Positions 8,143 through 15,456 of a stretch of 26,285 bases of DNA are shown here, piece after piece. This stretch comes from Caulobacter sp. CCH9-E1 (GTDB lineage Bacteria > Pseudomonadota > Alphaproteobacteria > Caulobacterales > Caulobacteraceae): positions 1 through 26,285 of the forward strand of contig NZ_LSJA01000351.1 in NCBI RefSeq assembly GCF_001556515.1, read 5' to 3'. A program made the position numbers and the translations under genes. Position 1 is the first letter of the stretch. The number at the start of each line of letters is the position of its first letter. The notes under the pieces were generated by a model that worked only from the letters and a program-made list of their open reading frames with translations, was not told the origin of the DNA and did not search any database.

Positions 8143-9653
8143 TGGACGCTTCTTCCAACAAGCCCGCGAAGACCAAGGCCGTCGGCAAGCCGATCTGGCC
8201 GAAGATCCCGGCCGAGTTCGTGCGCGCCATGCTGGCCGGCCACTCGGCCCTAGGACTGGCCTTCGCCGCCCTGATCTATCTTGTTTGCTTCTCCGGATCG
8301 GTGGCGGTGTTCACCCAGGAGTTCACCCGCTGGGAGCAGCCGGAAGGTCCCGTTCTGCGGACCGTCTCGCCCCAGGCGGTGGACGCCGCCGTACGGGCGG
8401 CCCTGGCCAAGAACCCCAAGGCTCACGACCTGCTCGTGCGCCTGCCGACGCCCGATCATCCGCGTCTGAGCGTCCACGGCGACGACGCGGTCGGCGGCGA
8501 ACGCACCTATGTCGCCGACCAAGCCGGCCGGCTCGTCGGCGAGGCGCGAACGCCGTGGACCGAGTTCCAGACCGAGCTCCACACGGTGCTGCACCTCCCG
8601 CGCGCCTGGGGCGGGTTCGTGGTCGGGCTGACGGGCGTGGCGCTGCTGTCGTCGCTGGTCTCGGGCGTACTGTCGCATCCGCGGGTGTTCAGGGACGCCT
8701 TCGCCTTCCGCTGGGGCGGCTCCAAGCGCCTGCAGGAAGCGGATCTGCATAACCGGATTTCGGTCTGGGGCCTGCCGTTTCACCTCGCCGTCTCGCTGAC
8801 CGGGGCATTCCTGGGCCTGACGACGATCATCGTCGGCGTCCTGGCCCTGGCCACGTTCAAGGGCGACGCCAGCAAGGCCTACGCGCTTTTCCGGGGCCCA
8901 ACCGTCGCGGACGACCCGCGCCCGGCCGCCAAGGTCATCGACGTTGGCGCGGCGCTCGCCAACATCGCGGCTCGCTATCCCGACGCCCAGCCAACCTACA
9001 TCTATGTCGAGCACCCCGGCGAACGCGGTCAACACGCCATCATCAATCTCGCCACCGAGGGACGTCTGTCGCGTGGCGAGACGGTCGTCGTCGATGGAGA
9101 GAGCCGGATTCTGGGCGAAGTCGGATACGAGAGCGGCTCGCTGGGCTTTCGCGTGCTGTCGGCCATGACCCCGCTGCATTTCGGCTGGTTCGGCGGGTGG
9201 CCAGTGAAGATTGCCTACTTCCTTCTGGGTCTTGGCCTCACCGCCGTGACCGCCAGCGGCGTGGCCATCTGGCTAGCGCGTCGTCGCGACAAGGGCCGCC
9301 CCGCGCCCGGCTGGGAACGACTGTGGGTGGCCTTCGCCTGGAGCCAGCCGTTCGCCTACGGCCTTTCGGCATTGGTCAGCCTGCTATCGCCCATCCCAGC
9401 CCCGGTGGCGGTCTGGGGTTTGGCGACCCTGATCGCATGCGGCTCTGCCGTCTTTGGGACTCCACGCGGACTGTCCATCATGCTGCGTCGGATCAGCGCT
9501 GGTCTCCTCGCCCTGACGGCCATCGCGCACGGCGCGTCGCACGTCAGCGTTATGGCCGATCCGATCGGCTGGGCGATGGACGCGGCGTTGCTCGCGGCGG
9601 CGTTGACCCTGGCGCTAACCACCCTGCCCCGGGGCTACCCTGTCAGGTGCTGA
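8142..9653 (+). CDS. PepSY domain protein, long form, probable ferric-chelate handling
   Basis: 503 residues from ATG 8142, which overlaps the upstream TGA (TGATG). The N-terminus is cytoplasmic and basic (KPAKTKAVGKPIWPKIP). Helices lie at about 36-56 ('LGLAFAALIYLVCFSGSVAVF'), 160-182, 208-236 and 352-378, flanking two periplasmic PepSY-like regions. Unlike the 362-residue paralogue at 3891, it has an extra C-terminal block of about 120 residues with three or four more helices ('PFAYGLSALVSLL', 'AVWGLATLIACGSAVFG'). Conserved histidines occur near the helix ends (HSALG, LHTVLHLPR, TPLHFGWFGG), as expected for the family. Inferred role: inner-membrane partner of the receptor at 5252, perhaps reducing or releasing iron in the periplasm. 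It is the last gene of the operon. Confidence 0.88.
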   Translation: MDASSNKPAKTKAVGKPIWPKIPAEFVRAMLAGHSALGLAFAALIYLVCFSGSVAVFTQEFTRWEQPEGPVLRTVSPQAVDAAVRAALAKNPKAHDLLVRLPTPDHPRLSVHGDDAVGGERTYVADQAGRLVGEARTPWTEFQTELHTVLHLPRAWGGFVVGLTGVALLSSLVSGVLSHPRVFRDAFAFRWGGSKRLQEADLHNRISVWGLPFHLAVSLTGAFLGLTTIIVGVLALATFKGDASKAYALFRGPTVADDPRPAAKVIDVGAALANIAARYPDAQPTYIYVEHPGERGQHAIINLATEGRLSRGETVVVDGESRILGEVGYESGSLGFRVLSAMTPLHFGWFGGWPVKIAYFLLGLGLTAVTASGVAIWLARRRDKGRPAPGWERLWVAFAWSQPFAYGLSALVSLLSPIPAPVAVWGLATLIACGSAVFGTPRGLSIMLRRISAGLLALTAIAHGASHVSVMADPIGWAMDAALLAAALTLALTTLPRGYPVRC

Positions 9654-9848
9654 CGAAGCTCCGGCGGACGGGCCGCCAATGGTTGCCCCACGATACGTCG
9701 ATCCTCATCTCCCAGCGGTCGCCGCCACCTCGTAGCTCACAAGCCCACTAGCCGCCTCGGCGATGCCGCATACTACGGGCCAGGCCGAGGCCCGACCCGG
9801 CTTTCATATCGGCGAGCCCGCCTCGTCTACCGGTCATAGGCGGTGTCG
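9654..9848. other. Intergenic stretch without a supported gene
   Basis: About 195 bases between the PepSY operon and the broken leftward gene. The frames crossing it have no ribosome-binding site and poor third-position bias. A short GC hairpin (GGCGG 9663-9667, CCGCC 9673-9677) follows the PepSY stop by nine bases but has no T-run, so it is at best a weak terminator. I see nothing else. Confidence 0.5.
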
Positions 9849-9887
9849 TTGCCAGAGGGCGCCGCGCCTTTGCGACGCCCTCGGCAA
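9849..9887 (-). terminator. Strong hairpin downstream of the broken leftward gene
   Basis: TTGCC-A-GAGGGCG (9849-9861) pairs with CGCCCTC-GGCAA (9876-9887). This gives a 12-bp stem with one bulged A and a 14-base loop. It begins eight bases after the stop at 9895 on the minus strand and could also stop rightward transcripts from 9653. There is no T-run on either strand, so an intrinsic terminator is uncertain; it may be an RNA-end stabiliser. Confidence 0.4.
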
Positions 9888-9894
9888 GGTGAGA

Positions 9895-10501
9895 CTAGTG
9901 GACCTTGTCGACCGTGAGGTAAGCGAGCGTCTGACTGAGCATGTAGGCGATCTCGCCGAAGGTTACGGGCCCTACGAAATCGCCAGTCCGCTTTCCTTCG
10001 AGATTTGCATAGGCGTAGTTCAGGATGCAGTTGCAGAAAAAGACCGTGCTTTGCTCGGCCTTTTCCCCCACCTGGCCCGCGAACTCCGAGACGTAGTCGG
10101 CGATCGGTTCCGCGAACCGGTAGGTCACGCCTGTGAAACCCGGGGCGTAGAGCTTCACGCAGCCCGCCTCGACATCCACCGACTGGATCGAGACGTTGAT
10201 CATCGCGCCGTTGAAGTCGGCGACGAGGGGCAGTTGGGTGTCGACGCCTTGGTCAGTGATGAAGCGAGCTAGGTTGGCGGCCTTGCCGTCGATGCGGCAT
10301 AGTCGGTGATGTCGGTCACCAGGACATGAGCCTGATCGGTGACACCGCCGTCAGCGGTGATGAAGTTGGCCGCGGCGCCGCCAATCCATGAGTCCTTGGG
10401 CAATGACGAAGTATCGTCTCGTCGCCGGCCAGCACCAGGGTTCGCCCCGCCTCGATCAGGCGGGCGGCTTCGGTGGGGGTCACCAGCTTTGTATTGGACA
10501 T
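9895..10501 (-). pseudogene. Frameshifted gene of about 200 codons, unknown family (DUF6976-like?)
   Basis: Three leftward frames join into one protein-like sequence. Frame 1 starts at ATG 10501 (MSNTKLVTPTEAARLIEAGR, then TLVLAGDET). Frame 2 takes over near 10403 (LPKDSWIGGAAANFITADGG, then VTDQAHVLVTDITDY). Frame 3 takes over near 10290-10302 (IDGKAANLARFITDQG) and runs through INVSIQSVDVEAGCVKLYAP to the stop at 9895. Each join equals one missing base. The combined text is continuous and keeps good codon bias, so the breaks are recent or are sequencing errors. The pattern 'LVLAGDE..L..LPKGsWIGG' reminds me of an uncharacterised alphaproteobacterial family (perhaps DUF6976), a recollection I could not check. 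Function unknown. Its start is head-to-head with a truncated DUF305 fragment. Confidence 0.7.
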
Positions 10502-10538
10502 GATCACTCCTCGCCCACTAGCTGCAGACCTGGGCAAG

Positions 10539-10775
10539 ATGACCAGCGAGCGGGCGAAAATTCGGGACCCTCAGGTGCGGGAGCTGACCGACGGCGTCAT
10601 TGACGCGCAGCTTCGCGAGATCGAGGAGATGAAGCACCATATCGCGCGACTGGAGGCGAACCCTCCGCCAGCGTCCGCGCCGCCCCTCCCCTCGTATCGC
10701 GCACGTCACGTCCCGCCGCCGCCACCGCGAACGGGCCGCTCCACCGGTATCGACACCCCATCCATGCCGCGCTGA
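10539..10775 (+). pseudogene. C-terminal remnant of a DUF305 gene
   Basis: From ATG 10539 the frame reads MTSERAKIRDPQVRELTDGV, then IDAQLREIEEMKHHIARL. This matches the last helix pair of DUF305 proteins (compare LAQEIIVAQQQEIAAM in the intact copy at 986-1411). The N-terminal half, including a signal peptide and the M-I-x-H-H-x-G-A motif, is absent: the sequence upstream reads into the divergent broken gene within 35 bases. After about 10690 the frame becomes an uninformative Pro/Arg-rich tail overlapping the small membrane gene on the other strand. I interpret it as a truncated gene left by a deletion. A short expressed helical protein cannot be excluded. Confidence 0.6.
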
Positions 10776-10999
10776 TCATCGCGTTTCGCCGCGTCCGAAC
10801 AGGGCGGCGAAGCCAGCCGCCGAATCCCAGCGGCAACAAGAAGCAGAACGGCCAGCGCGGTGATCACCGCGCTGAGCACACTGGCGACATGGCCGACGAT
10901 CAACCAGGCGTCGCGCGTCATGACGCTGACCGCGACGCCGCCGAGAAGCAGCACCGCGCCCCCGAAAAACAGCCGGAGAGCCGCGCGGAGCAAGCTCAA
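10706..10999 (-). CDS. Small two-helix membrane protein overlapping the ClC gene
   Basis: 97 residues if started at TTG 10999, which overlaps the ClC stop (TTGA) and is preceded by the ribosome-binding sequence GGGAGGGGG. The first 60 residues are clearly protein-like: two hydrophobic helices ('LFFGGAVLLLGGVAVSVM' at about 9-26 and 'VASVLSAVITALAVLLLVAAG' at about 38-58) around a short polar turn (TRDAWLIVGH). The tail (about 62-97) is polar and Gly-rich. I do not recognise the family. Co-translation with the chloride transporter suggests an accessory or regulatory subunit, but this is inference from position only. The 3' end overlaps the DUF305 remnant on the opposite strand. Confidence 0.58.
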   Translation of the reverse strand: MSLLRAALRLFFGGAVLLLGGVAVSVMTRDAWLIVGHVASVLSAVITALAVLLLVAAGIRRLASPPCSDAAKRDDQRGMDGVSIPVERPVRGGGGGT

Positions 11000-12351
11000 G
11001 GGTGCGGTCCCCCTCCCGAGGCGGCCATGCCGGATCGCCGCCGTGGTCGGGTCCAGGCGCGCGCCAAGGCGTGATAGAGCGGCACGGGCGCTATGGCCTC
11101 GGAGCAGCGGCGCGCGACCAGCGTGCAGAGCAGCAAGGGGCCAACCAAACCTGGATCGCGGGTCATCTCCATCAAGATCACGGCGCTGGTCAGCGGCGCC
11201 TGAACGACGCCCGCCAAGTAACCGGCCATGCCCAAGGTCACCGCCTCGCGGGATCCCGCCCACGGCGCCATGTGCGAGAAGAGCGCCCCAAGACCGGCGC
11301 CCGTCGCCAGGGACGGCGCGAAGATGCCGCCCGGCGCGCCGCTGACCGCCGCCGCCAGGGTCGCGATCCACTTTCCGACCGCGAGACCCCAGCCCGAGGC
11401 GAACTTGCCGAAGAGCAGCGATTTGGCCTCGGCGTAGCCCGCGCCATAGGCGCCCCCGCCGCTCAGCAAGGCCGCGGCGGCCGCGACGCCCCCGCAAACA
11501 GTGGCGAAAATGATGGGGCGACCATCCTTCCAGCGGCGGACAGGATTGTCGCCGACCAGAACGGCCGCCATCAGACGCGAGAAGAGCCCGCCCATTAGGC
11601 CCGAGCCAACGCCAATCAGGGCCGCGCTGACCCAGGCGTTCCAGCCGGCCGATCCAGACATGTCCCCGAAATAGGCGTAGTTGCCGCCGAGCGCGTAGGC
11701 CGCGACCCCCGCCGAGACCACGGACAGGATGACCACGGTGTTAGCGCGCTTGTCGAAGCCCCGGGCGAGTTCCTCCACGGCGAACACAATACCGGCAATG
11801 GGCGTGTTGAACGCCGCCGAGACCCCAGCCGCGCCCCCTGCGATCAGCAAAGTTCGGCGGCCAGGCCCTCCGCGAAGCCAGCCCGTCAGGAACACCATCA
11901 CCGCGGCGACCACTTGCACCGTGGGCCCCTCGCGGCCGATCGAGCCGCCACAGAGCAGCAGCAGGGCCGCCAAGGCCACCTTGATCATTGCGGTTCGGAT
12001 CGAGACGCGTTCGTCATGGATCTTCTCGCCGCCACTATCGCGCCCCCGCCCAATCTCTCCAGCGGCGATCACCTGCGGTATGCCGCTGCCAGCGGCGGCC
12101 GGGGCCAGTCGGCGCGTCAACGCCACGCAAAGCGGCAGGCCGACCACGAGGAGCAATGGCCCAAGCCAGGACCTGCCTGAAAGCAATCGCGCATGGGCTT
12201 CCATGGCCGCGTCGCAGAGCTTCGCGAACCCGACGGCCGCCGCGCCCGCGCCCACCGCCGCGGCGACAACAGCGCCGGTGCGCATCGACCGTCGGGCTCT
12301 GAGACGAACGAGCTTGCGCTGGCGATCGAGCGCTTGGAGAGGCGAGTTCAT
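10996..12351 (-). CDS. ClC-family chloride channel / H+-Cl- exchanger
   Basis: 451 residues from ATG 12351. All ClC signatures are present: GSGIP (about 88-92, anion filter serine), GREGPTV (139-145, gating glutamate at 141) and GGIFAPSL (341-348). The segment FNTPIAGIVFAVEEL keeps the glutamate pair that aligns with the proton-pathway glutamate of E. coli ClC, so a 2Cl-/H+ exchanger is more likely than a pure channel. About ten to twelve helices are visible, and the N-terminus is short and basic. Bacterial ClCs support extreme acid resistance and osmotic adjustment. An upstream in-frame ATG at 12405 is rejected because it lies within the predicted -10 TGTAAT. The gene has a shared operator-like site in its promoter and overlaps a small membrane gene downstream. 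Confidence 0.93.
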   Translation of the reverse strand: MNSPLQALDRQRKLVRLRARRSMRTGAVVAAAVGAGAAAVGFAKLCDAAMEAHARLLSGRSWLGPLLLVVGLPLCVALTRRLAPAAAGSGIPQVIAAGEIGRGRDSGGEKIHDERVSIRTAMIKVALAALLLLCGGSIGREGPTVQVVAAVMVFLTGWLRGGPGRRTLLIAGGAAGVSAAFNTPIAGIVFAVEELARGFDKRANTVVILSVVSAGVAAYALGGNYAYFGDMSGSAGWNAWVSAALIGVGSGLMGGLFSRLMAAVLVGDNPVRRWKDGRPIIFATVCGGVAAAAALLSGGGAYGAGYAEAKSLLFGKFASGWGLAVGKWIATLAAAVSGAPGGIFAPSLATGAGLGALFSHMAPWAGSREAVTLGMAGYLAGVVQAPLTSAVILMEMTRDPGLVGPLLLCTLVARRCSEAIAPVPLYHALARAWTRPRRRSGMAASGGGPHP

Positions 12352-12403
12352 GGACACGACATCTTTGCCACCGCACGCGCTGCGAAACCGAACAAACGGA
12401 CAC

Positions 12404-12424
12404 ATTACATCGCGTCACGATATA
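12404..12424 (-). promoter_or_regulatory. Operator-like site A and -10 element upstream of the ClC gene
   Basis: On the plus strand 12406-12424 reads TACATCGCGTCACGATATA, a near-palindrome (ACATCG-CGTCA-CGATAT). The same 19-bp pattern recurs at 15459-15477 and 19043-19061. On the minus strand a good -10, TGTAAT (12409-12404), overlaps one end. The expected -35 position is poor (CGGCGT), hinting at activator dependence. The predicted start site near 12397 gives a leader of about 46 bases. Confidence 0.6.
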
Positions 12425-12504
12425 TGACGCCGTACCCAGGCCGCCTGGTAAGGTCAAGTCGCGGGTCCTGATCAGCGACCGTAAGACGGGGGGCGAGGCG
12501 CGGC

Positions 12505-12606
12505 TCAGCTGGAGACGCGCGACCAAACGATGGCCATGCAAATCAGCACCGTCGCGACAATAACGACGACTTCCATCGGCAAACCGATCGGGCGGCCTGT
12601 TTTCAT
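12505..12606 (-). CDS. 33-residue single-helix membrane peptide
   Basis: Starts MKTGRPIGLPMEVVVIVATV and ends VLICMAIVWSRVSS before TGA at 12505. It has a very strong ribosome-binding site (GGGGAGGAG, seven bases before ATG 12606). The layout is that of a bacterial small membrane protein: a short basic N-terminus, one hydrophobic helix at about residues 12-28, and a short polar end. It lies between otsA (ends 12675, same strand) and the ClC gene, 69 bases after the otsA stop, so it may be read through from otsBA or use its own promoter. A degenerate copy of the shared operator lies at 12666-12684. I do not recognise the sequence. Many such peptides modulate neighbouring transporters, and the ClC gene is the obvious candidate partner. 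Confidence 0.6.
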   Translation of the reverse strand: MKTGRPIGLPMEVVVIVATVLICMAIVWSRVSS

Positions 12607-12665
12607 GGCGCGTCTCCTCCCCGCGGCGGCTCTGGCGGCCGCGCGCGTCGGAGATCATCCGATGA

Positions 12666-12684
12666 AAACTCGCATCACGATGCT
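12666..12684. promoter_or_regulatory. Possible degenerate fourth operator (site D)
   Basis: AAACTCGCATCACGATGCT shares the core TCGC-N-TCACGAT with sites A and B but lacks the outer palindromic bases. It straddles the otsA stop codon, so part of the match is constrained by coding sequence. It is about 60 bases upstream of the 33-residue peptide gene. Weak evidence. Confidence 0.25.
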
Positions 12685-14090
12685 TTCGATCTGTCGCCTC
12701 TCGCGGTGCTCACGGTCACGCGATCGTCGAGCAGGGCCCGCACGAACCGATCACGCCAGGCCGTGACGTCATCAGCCAGGACGCCATCCATCAGACGCCG
12801 CCAACGTTTTCGGCGCTCCTCACGGGACATGGCCAGAGCGCGCGCCAAGGTCTCCGACATATCCTCGCGGCTGAACGGATTGACGATCAAGGCGTCGGTC
12901 ATCTGCTCGGCCGCGCCAGCATAGCGCGACAAGATCAACACGCCTGGGTCCTCGGGATCTTGGGCGGCGACGTATTCCTTGGCCACAAGGTTCATGCCGT
13001 CGCGAAGCGGCGTGACGAGACCGACGTGAGCGGCGCGGTAGAGCCCGGCCAGCTCGTCGCGGCGGTGGCTGCGATTGACATAGCGGATCGGCACCCAATC
13101 GACGGTGGCGTAGGCGCCGTTGATGCGGCCCGAGATCGCATCGAGCCGCGCGCGGATCTCCTGATAGGCCTCGACCGCGTCCCGGCTAGGCGTCGCGATT
13201 TGAAGCAGAAAGACCTGTTCGGCCAGATCGGGATGGTCCGCCAGCATCTGCTCGTAGGCGAGGAAACGTTCTTCCAGCCCCTTGGAATAGTCGAGCCGAT
13301 CGACGCCGATGATCATTCTCCGGCCTGCCTGGCTCTGTCGCATGCGCGCGAAGGCCGCCGCCGCCACTGGGCTGTCCGCAAGCTCGGCGAAGGCCTGCCC
13401 CTCGATACCGATGGGGAAAGCCGCGACGCGTGTCGTGCGCCCGTCGAACACGACCTCGTCGCCGTCGATCGTCAGGTCGAGCTCTCGCGAAACATATTCG
13501 CCGAAAGCCGCGAGGGCGTCTTGGCTTTGGAAGCCGACAAGGTCATAGGCCAGCAGCGTCTCCACTAGACGTCGATGCTGCGGCAGGGTTGTCAGGGTGC
13601 GAGGCCCTGGCCAAGGGATGTGCAGGAAAAAGCCGATCCGGTTGGTGACGCCCAGCGCCCGTAGCTCCTGCCCGAGCGGTATCAGGTGATAGTCATGCAC
13701 CCAGACAAGATCCCCTGGCCCAATCAGCGGCGCGAGGGTCTGCGCGAACCGGCGATTGACCCGCTGGTAGCCGGCGTCGAACGAGCGCTCATAGGCAGCC
13801 AGGTCGGTGCGCGAGTGGAAGAGCGGCCAGAGGGTGCGATTGGCGTAGCCGTCGTAATATTCCTCGCGGTCCTGGTCTTCCAGATCCATCAGGGCGACGG
13901 TGACCCCGCCGATCCTCTGCATCGAGATCTGGCCGGTGAAGGTCTCCACGGTCTCGCCGCTCCAGCCAAACCAGGTCCCGGAATATTCGCGCAACGCCGC
14001 CGCCAGGGCCATGGCCAGGCCGCCGGCGGTTTCGACGCCCGCGTCGGCCGGCGGATTGACGCGATTGGAGACAACGATCAACCGACCCAT
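12675..14090 (-). CDS. otsA: Trehalose-6-phosphate synthase (GT20)
   Basis: 471 residues, the usual length for OtsA. It transfers glucose from UDP-glucose to glucose-6-phosphate to make trehalose-6-phosphate in the cytosol. Family motifs are clear: LIVVSNRV at residues 4-11, FGWSGE at about 41-46, VHDYHL at 130-135, GVDRLDYSKGL at about 262-272 (sugar-phosphate binding), and TPLRDGMNLVAKEYVA near 355-370, the nucleotide-sugar site. ATG 14090 is chosen because MGRLIVVSNRV is the conserved start. It overlaps the end of otsB by 13 bases, so otsB and otsA are translationally coupled with the phosphatase gene first. Trehalose is a compatible solute for osmotic, desiccation and heat stress, in keeping with the surrounding genes. 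Confidence 0.96.
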   Translation of the reverse strand: MGRLIVVSNRVNPPADAGVETAGGLAMALAAALREYSGTWFGWSGETVETFTGQISMQRIGGVTVALMDLEDQDREEYYDGYANRTLWPLFHSRTDLAAYERSFDAGYQRVNRRFAQTLAPLIGPGDLVWVHDYHLIPLGQELRALGVTNRIGFFLHIPWPGPRTLTTLPQHRRLVETLLAYDLVGFQSQDALAAFGEYVSRELDLTIDGDEVVFDGRTTRVAAFPIGIEGQAFAELADSPVAAAAFARMRQSQAGRRMIIGVDRLDYSKGLEERFLAYEQMLADHPDLAEQVFLLQIATPSRDAVEAYQEIRARLDAISGRINGAYATVDWVPIRYVNRSHRRDELAGLYRAAHVGLVTPLRDGMNLVAKEYVAAQDPEDPGVLILSRYAGAAEQMTDALIVNPFSREDMSETLARALAMSREERRKRWRRLMDGVLADDVTAWRDRFVRALLDDRVTVSTARGDRSKAS

Positions 14091-14857
14091 TTGTCGCCTC
14101 CAAGACAGGTCTCCAGCCACGCCAGCACCGCGCAGGGCGTCTCCAGGCGGTGACGCGCCACGGTTACCCGGCGCTGCGGCCCAACCAAGACACCAAAGCC
14201 TCCGCCCGCCTGGGCGGCCAGAAAGCCGTCCTCATCGGTCAGGTCGTCGCCGACGAAGACCGGGCGCGCCCCCTGGAAGGGCCATTCGGCCATGAAACGT
14301 TTGACCGCCCCACCCTTGTCGTCGCCACGCGTGCGCAGTTCGGCGACCATGTCTCCTTCCTGAAGGAGGAGGTCCGTGCTCGCCTCCAAGCGGCGAGCGG
14401 CCTCTCGCACGGCTTCGCACGCGGCGGGACAACCCCGATAATGCAGCCCCACGCTGACGCCCTTGTCTTCACAGATGAGGCCTGGCTGGGATCGGGCGAG
14501 GTTCTGGAAAATCTCACGCGCTTCGGCGAGGTCGGGATCGGGAACCGCAGCCTGATGGTCGCCCGGCACCCCGCGGCGCTCAAGGCCATGGACGCCGGCC
14601 AAGGCCGGAACGACGTTCTCGGTGATCGCCGTGATTTCCTTCAGCGTGCGGCCGCTGACGATGGCGACGCGACGATCGAAGCGCTGGACGAGGCGTCGCA
14701 GGACAAAGGTCCGCCGTGGATCCGGCCCGACCGCGTCGGGACGGTCCATGATCGGCGCCAGCGTGCCGTCGAGATCCAGGAAAAGCGCGTCCCCTTCGGG
14801 CGACAGCACGGGCGGCGCGGTCAGCGCATCGGGAAAGGCGATGATTTGGGCGGTCAT
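14078..14857 (-). CDS. otsB: Trehalose-6-phosphate phosphatase (HAD family)
   Basis: 259 residues. It dephosphorylates trehalose-6-phosphate to trehalose. The HAD signatures are all present: DLDGTLAP at residues 28-35 (Asp28 nucleophile, Asp30 acid), SGRTL near 70, a conserved lysine region 'DDKGGAVKRFM' near 185-195, and GDDLTDEDGF near 205-214 (acidic Mg2+ ligands). ATG 14857 is selected because AGGGAGAT lies just upstream and it matches the usual N-terminus length. The frame stays open upstream through an Arg-rich stretch with only a TTG at 14929, which I regard as non-coding or as the remains of a small upstream gene. It forms the first gene of the otsBA operon; no convincing promoter word was found upstream. 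Confidence 0.95.
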   Translation of the reverse strand: MTAQIIAFPDALTAPPVLSPEGDALFLDLDGTLAPIMDRPDAVGPDPRRTFVLRRLVQRFDRRVAIVSGRTLKEITAITENVVPALAGVHGLERRGVPGDHQAAVPDPDLAEAREIFQNLARSQPGLICEDKGVSVGLHYRGCPAACEAVREAARRLEASTDLLLQEGDMVAELRTRGDDKGGAVKRFMAEWPFQGARPVFVGDDLTDEDGFLAAQAGGGFGVLVGPQRRVTVARHRLETPCAVLAWLETCLGGDKWVG

Positions 14858-15164
14858 GGAGATCTCCCTGGCGGACGTCCAAACAGGACGGTCGGGCGCC
14901 CGACGCCGGCGGCGGCGCGGACGGGGCAATCGGTCTTCGATGACGCGGCTGGCTAGCGCGGCGATGGCGACCGTGACGGGGGCTGGGCGCTTGGCCGCGT
15001 TGGCCGGCGGGGCGCGTGGATGGGATCAATCGTCATAAACAGCCCTCTTCGAAGTCGGCGCCGTGCGCGGCGCGGAAAATCTCCAGCTAGATGGAGCGGC
15101 CGTCGGACGGGACGGCGAACCGTGTCGCAGACTTGTGCGGAGCGGGGCCAACCGCCGGATGACC
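14858..15164. other. Upstream region of otsBA, no confident gene
   Basis: About 307 bases. A leftward 27-codon frame (ATG 15036 to TAG 14953) has an AGAGGG ribosome-binding-like sequence and starts MTIDPIHAPRRPTRPS, but its composition is Arg/Pro-rich and unconvincing. In another leftward frame, 'RPAPVTVAIAALASRVIEDR' reads more like protein and continues into otsB without a start codon, so a frameshifted small gene is possible. A hairpin at 15076-15097 is listed separately. No promoter word of the kind seen elsewhere in this window was found. Confidence 0.35.
15076..15097 (-). terminator. Weak hairpin followed by ATTTTCC downstream of the 15165-15449 gene
   Basis: On the minus strand CTCCA (15096-15092), a six-base loop and TGGAG (15085-15081) are followed by ATTTTCC. 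The stem is only five pairs and the T-run is four, so this is a weak candidate intrinsic terminator about 70 bases after the stop at 15165. Confidence 0.3.
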
Positions 15165-15449
15165 TTAGCAGGCCCATACGCCAGTGGGCCGCTCGTCACG
15201 CGATGGTGAGGTCGAAGTGACCCCGGCGAGCGTCGAGACGCGCAGTCGCGGGCCATTCAGGCGCGGCGTGGCCAGCTCGTCCATGCCGATCGCCTGCCCC
15301 GCGAGGGCGCCCGCGCACGCCATGACGAGCGCCCCGGCCAACACCATCCAAACCCGCCAGACGCGGTGAGCCGTCGGCGCGCGCCGGTCCGGATGCGCGC
15401 GCATCGACGGTCCGGGCCGGCGGTCCGTATCATTAGGAATCCCAGCCAT
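15165..15449 (-). CDS. Small single-helix membrane protein divergent from the MarR gene
   Basis: 94 residues from ATG 15449, or 79 from ATG 15404 (MRAHPDRRAP). A basic N-terminal part precedes one hydrophobic helix ('VWMVLAGALVMACAGALAGQ' at about 33-52), then a polar exported tail rich in Thr, Ser and Arg. I do not recognise the family. The predicted sigma70 start site falls at about 15450, so the first ATG would be leaderless; ATG 15404 with a 45-base leader is the alternative. Codon bias improves after 15404, slightly favouring the shorter form. Its promoter contains the shared operator-like element, so it is probably controlled with the divergent MarR gene. Confidence 0.55.
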   Translation of the reverse strand: MAGIPNDTDRRPGPSMRAHPDRRAPTAHRVWRVWMVLAGALVMACAGALAGQAIGMDELATPRLNGPRLRVSTLAGVTSTSPSRDERPTGVWAC

Positions 15450-15456
15450 TCGAAGA

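Noticed and set aside
9763..10272. Rightward 169-codon frame
   Set aside because: It is antisense to the broken leftward gene, whose translated text is clearly protein-like in three successive frames.
12351..12405. ATG 12405 as the ClC start
   Set aside because: It lies within the predicted -10 element TGTAAT and would not be transcribed from that promoter; ATG 12351 gives a normal ClC N-terminus.
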